Of a stretch of 64,000 nt of DNA, positions 61,495-64,000 are shown piece by piece (the first letter of the stretch is position 1; each line of letters starts with the position of its first letter). Both the position numbers and the translations under genes were made by a program. The notes under the pieces were generated by a model. The model ran no database searches, was not told the origin of the DNA, and worked only from the letters and a program-made list of their open reading frames with translations. Origin of the DNA: Anodontia alba (taxonomy: Eukaryota; Mollusca; Bivalvia; Lucinida; Lucinidae); contig OZ024823.1 of NCBI GenBank assembly GCA_964016985.1, forward strand, positions 27,315,095 to 27,379,094. Direction: 5' to 3'.

Positions 61495-61725
61495 CTGTAT
61501 GTATCCTAAGTATTTGGAGATATTAAGTCCTTATTATTCTTGTCTTAAACAATTTGAATAAATTCATTTAACCACTTGTTGATTTGTCTGAAAATTTGCT
61601 GGATGAATAGCAAACAGTGTAGACCCTGATCAGATGCCAAATTCTGTGGCATCTGATCTGAGTCTACACTGTTTGCTCAGGCCTTTCTGTCCAAATACTT
61701 ATGATAAATAGAGTAAGCAATGATC
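61495..61725. mobile_element. ACCGTATTTACC foldback family copy
   Basis: CTGTATGTATCCTAAGTATT to AATACTTATGATAAATAG. Near-perfect GATCAGATGCCAAATTC hairpin with AGTCTACACTGTTTGCTCAGG. Confidence 0.82.
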
Positions 61726-62147
61726 TGAAAGTGTTTCTTAGTTTTTACTGTAAAACATGATGGCCACTCATATAAAAATATGTTTTTTTGGAAATCATGT
61801 CTGTATTATGTGATATTGTTATTGTTGGATTCCTTAAACCGACTGTGGTATGCAATAATAATTTTGCAACCATTTTAAAGACACAAATATATCAGAAGTT
61901 GTCATAAATATTGTTATCCACTATAAGTTCAGATATACCTTTTTTTCATTATAAGTATATATGTTTAACCAATTTTGTTTAGCCTGTTGGCTGTCTACCT
62001 TCAGTGATTGATTTGTCTTTTTGAGAAATAAACACATTTGAGAACTGGCTCCAAATGACTTTAATTGTGTTGACTGGGCCATTAAACTCCAAACCAAACC
62101 AAAAACACATTTTAGAACAATAGTCTAATTCACCGTTTTTGTGGACA
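61726..62147. other. gene-free stretch with SINE 3' fragment
   Basis: 62056-62105 (ACTTTAATTGTGTTGACTGG, then GCCATTAAACTCCAAACC) is the 3' end of SINE family I without its head. Nothing else is seen. Confidence 0.55.
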
Positions 62148-62413
62148 TGCATTTCAAAAAATGCGCCTATCCAAATATATTGAAAATTTCATCACCAAAA
62201 ACTGAAAACTTTCAGATAAAAAAACTGATATTTTTCATATTTCTGCTCAAAACATAGATGAGGGTATTGGTGAGGCAGTTCTATCAAGTACCCACAATCT
62301 ATGTTTTTGAGCAGAAGTAAGAAAAATAATGTCTACCCCTGTAAACCCCAGTTTTACTATATGAAAGTGGGGTTTAAGGGGGTCAATATATTATAGGCAT
62401 GTTTTTGTGATGC
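62148..62413. mobile_element. CATCACGAAAAC foldback, arm-deleted copy
   Basis: GCATTTCAAAAAATGCGCCTAT to GGCATGTTTTTGTGATGC. The left arm of the centre is shortened (GATGAGGGTATTGGTGAGGC), so the hairpin is lost. Confidence 0.8.
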
Positions 62414-62561
62414 ATTTCAGGGTCCAGCACAAAACTGATATGATTGTCAGTAACAAATGTACCACTTATTAACAAAAGAAAAAAAAAATCAACTTTTAAT
62501 ATGTATTTTTATGTTTACTGCCAACAGTTAAAAAATCTCCAAACTAGGATGGCATTTTTAG

Positions 62562-63560
62562 CTCGCCGGGACTATGTCCCTGGAGAGCTTATGTTGTCAC
62601 CCAGGCATTGGTGTCGGCGTTCGTGTCCGCGTCGGCGTCCGCGTTAGCACAATGTTTAAGTTTTCAAATGTGTGCATAGTTTTTTAACTGTTTAAGGTAC
62701 TGCTTTCATATTTGGCCTACACCTATTTTAGGGTAAGACCTTTCAATAGCATACACTCCCATCCCCAAAATAGACTTTTTATGTAAGTCAAGGTCAGTTC
62801 TTACTTTGTCTTTTGCACCCATGTTTAAGTTTTGAAAAGTGTACATAACTGCTGAAGTATTTAAGATAGAGCTCTAATATTTGGCCCACACCAGCCTTAG
62901 GGTTAGACCTTTCAATAATACACACCTCTTCCTCAGTTTGACCTTCTGCCTAGGTCAAGGTCAGGTCATACTTTGTCATTTGAACCCATGTTCGAGTTTT
63001 GCGTTTAAGTTTTGAAAAGTGTTTGTAACTGCTGAAGTATTCAAGATACCACTTTAATATTTGGCCCACACCAACATAAGGGTAAGACCTTTCAATAGCA
63101 CAGACCTTTTCCTCAGTTTGACCTTCTGCCAAGGTCAAGGTCGTTATATTTTGTCATTTAAACCCATGTTTGAGTTTTGCGTTTAAGTTTTGAAAAGTGT
63201 TCGTAACTGCTAAAGTATTCAAGATGCTGCTTTAATGTTTGGCCCACACCTACCTTAGGGTAAGACCTTTCAACAGTACACACCTCTTCCTCAGTTTGAC
63301 CTTCTGCCTAGGTCGAGATCAGGTCATACTTTGTCATTTATACCTGTGTTTAAGTTTTGAGAAGTGTACATGGCTGCTGAAGTGAGTAAGATATAGCTTT
63401 CATATTTTGTCCACACTAGCCTAAGGGAAGATGTTTCAATGGCATATACCCTGTCCCTCAGTTTGACATTCTTCCGACATCAGAGTCAGGTCATACTCTA
63501 TCATTTACTGCTATGTTTAAGTTCTGCATTTAATCTTTAATATTTAAAGATTGTTTTCTT
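62562..63560. repeat. hairpin leader plus ~175 bp tandem array
   Basis: The leader TTTTAGCTCGCC with a hairpin (AGCTCGCCGGGACTATGTCC and GGAGAGCT) and a GTCGGCGTTCGTGTCCGCG phrase precede five units. These start GTTTAAGTTTTGAAAAGTG near 62652, 62822, 63002, 63180 and 63349, each with ATTTGGCCCACACC, AGACCTTTCAATA and CTCAGTTTGACCTTCTGCC. Confidence 0.85.
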
Positions 63561-64000
63561 ATCCAATCAGCCCTTTCCGGCGAGCTGCGTTGTCTTCTGA
63601 CAACTCTTGTTATTGTTTTAGTCCTATTGCACCTATTATTGTTTTCCCCCAGAGGATGGGTGGTGGGGATACCCTGGGGATTAGACAGCCAAATCATACC
63701 CAGCCCCTGGGAATTTGACAAAATGTTGACACATGGGCAGGGTATTAGACACCTAAATGGGAAATTCTACAAGAAACTATGTGCAAATAATATTTAATGC
63801 CCCCTAGGGGATTTTCAACACAAATTTGTGACTCATGGGTAAGAAATTAGACAGCCAATATTCAAAAATGTCATTCCCTAGGGTAATCTCGCCATCCCAC
63901 ATAAACATAGTTATGCACAAATAAGACACCATTTTGTTATTTCAAATGTTACATTAGCCTTTTGCTGATAATATCATACACGGACAGTGACGTAATACAG
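63561..64000. other. no gene seen at window end
   Basis: ATACCCTGGGGATTAGACAG, ATTAGACACC and AAATTAGACAGCC recur, suggesting another short degenerate repeat. No coding signal. Confidence 0.4.

Overview
The window looks like nuclear DNA of an invertebrate animal, most likely a bivalve mollusc. The evidence is a six-exon Rab GTPase gene with GT-AG introns of 0.6 to 8.3 kb, a single-exon block of an invertebrate gustatory-receptor-like membrane protein, tRNA-headed SINEs, LINE and Tc1 relics, and very dense small foldback DNA transposons and microsatellites in AT-rich DNA. The assignment to a bivalve is inference from the repeat style. There is nothing bacterial here: no operons, no ribosome binding sites, no CRISPR array. 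Most long open frames are translations of homopolymers or repeats.

Layout. 1-9.2 kb is gene-free repeat DNA: two copies of a MITE family with 9-bp target duplications (485-672 and 8919-9140), one copy of a lysine-rich-ORF repeat, and a tandem array of about 150 bp units (7.0-7.74 kb). 9.2-16.7 kb holds one possible terminal exon (10357-10464), a striking AT-rich array of AGATATCT palindromes (11.4-12.15 kb), a SINE of one family (12.49 kb), a 2 x 100 bp tandem duplication and dinucleotide runs, a SINE of a second family (15.73 kb), and a cluster of palindromic GGGATCGNNCCC sites. 16.7-25.9 kb is mostly foldback elements, a SINE carrying a nested inverted fragment of its own family, and the minus-strand receptor-like exon (21904-22875). 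25.9-38 kb contains two more copies of the lysine-rich-ORF repeat, a decayed minus-strand LINE (about 28.6-31.6 kb), a GGCAATATTGCC-rich region, and two elements with long inverted arms (33868-35167 and 36283-37785).

38.9-56.1 kb is the one gene that reads intact: a Rab11-family small GTPase on the plus strand. Its exons are 38929-38974, 47309-47420, 48014-48097, 51963-52156, 54742-54822 and 55983-56098. They join in frame to 210 codons plus stop, with complete nucleotide-binding motifs and a Cys-Cys end. Its introns hold a deleted Tc1 element, a LINE 3' end, a SINE and many MITEs. 56.1-64 kb, downstream, contains three GGGCCC foldback elements within 1.6 kb (two forming a large inverted pair), further foldbacks including one nested in another, and a tandem array of about 175 bp units.

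The most notable signal is the number of distinct foldback element families, roughly ten. Each can be recognised by its own ends, many have a near-perfect central hairpin, and two families with different termini share the same hairpin core. Target duplications can be read directly for several: 9 bp for one family, TTAA for two, TA for a pogo-like element. This lets insertion order be inferred in places.
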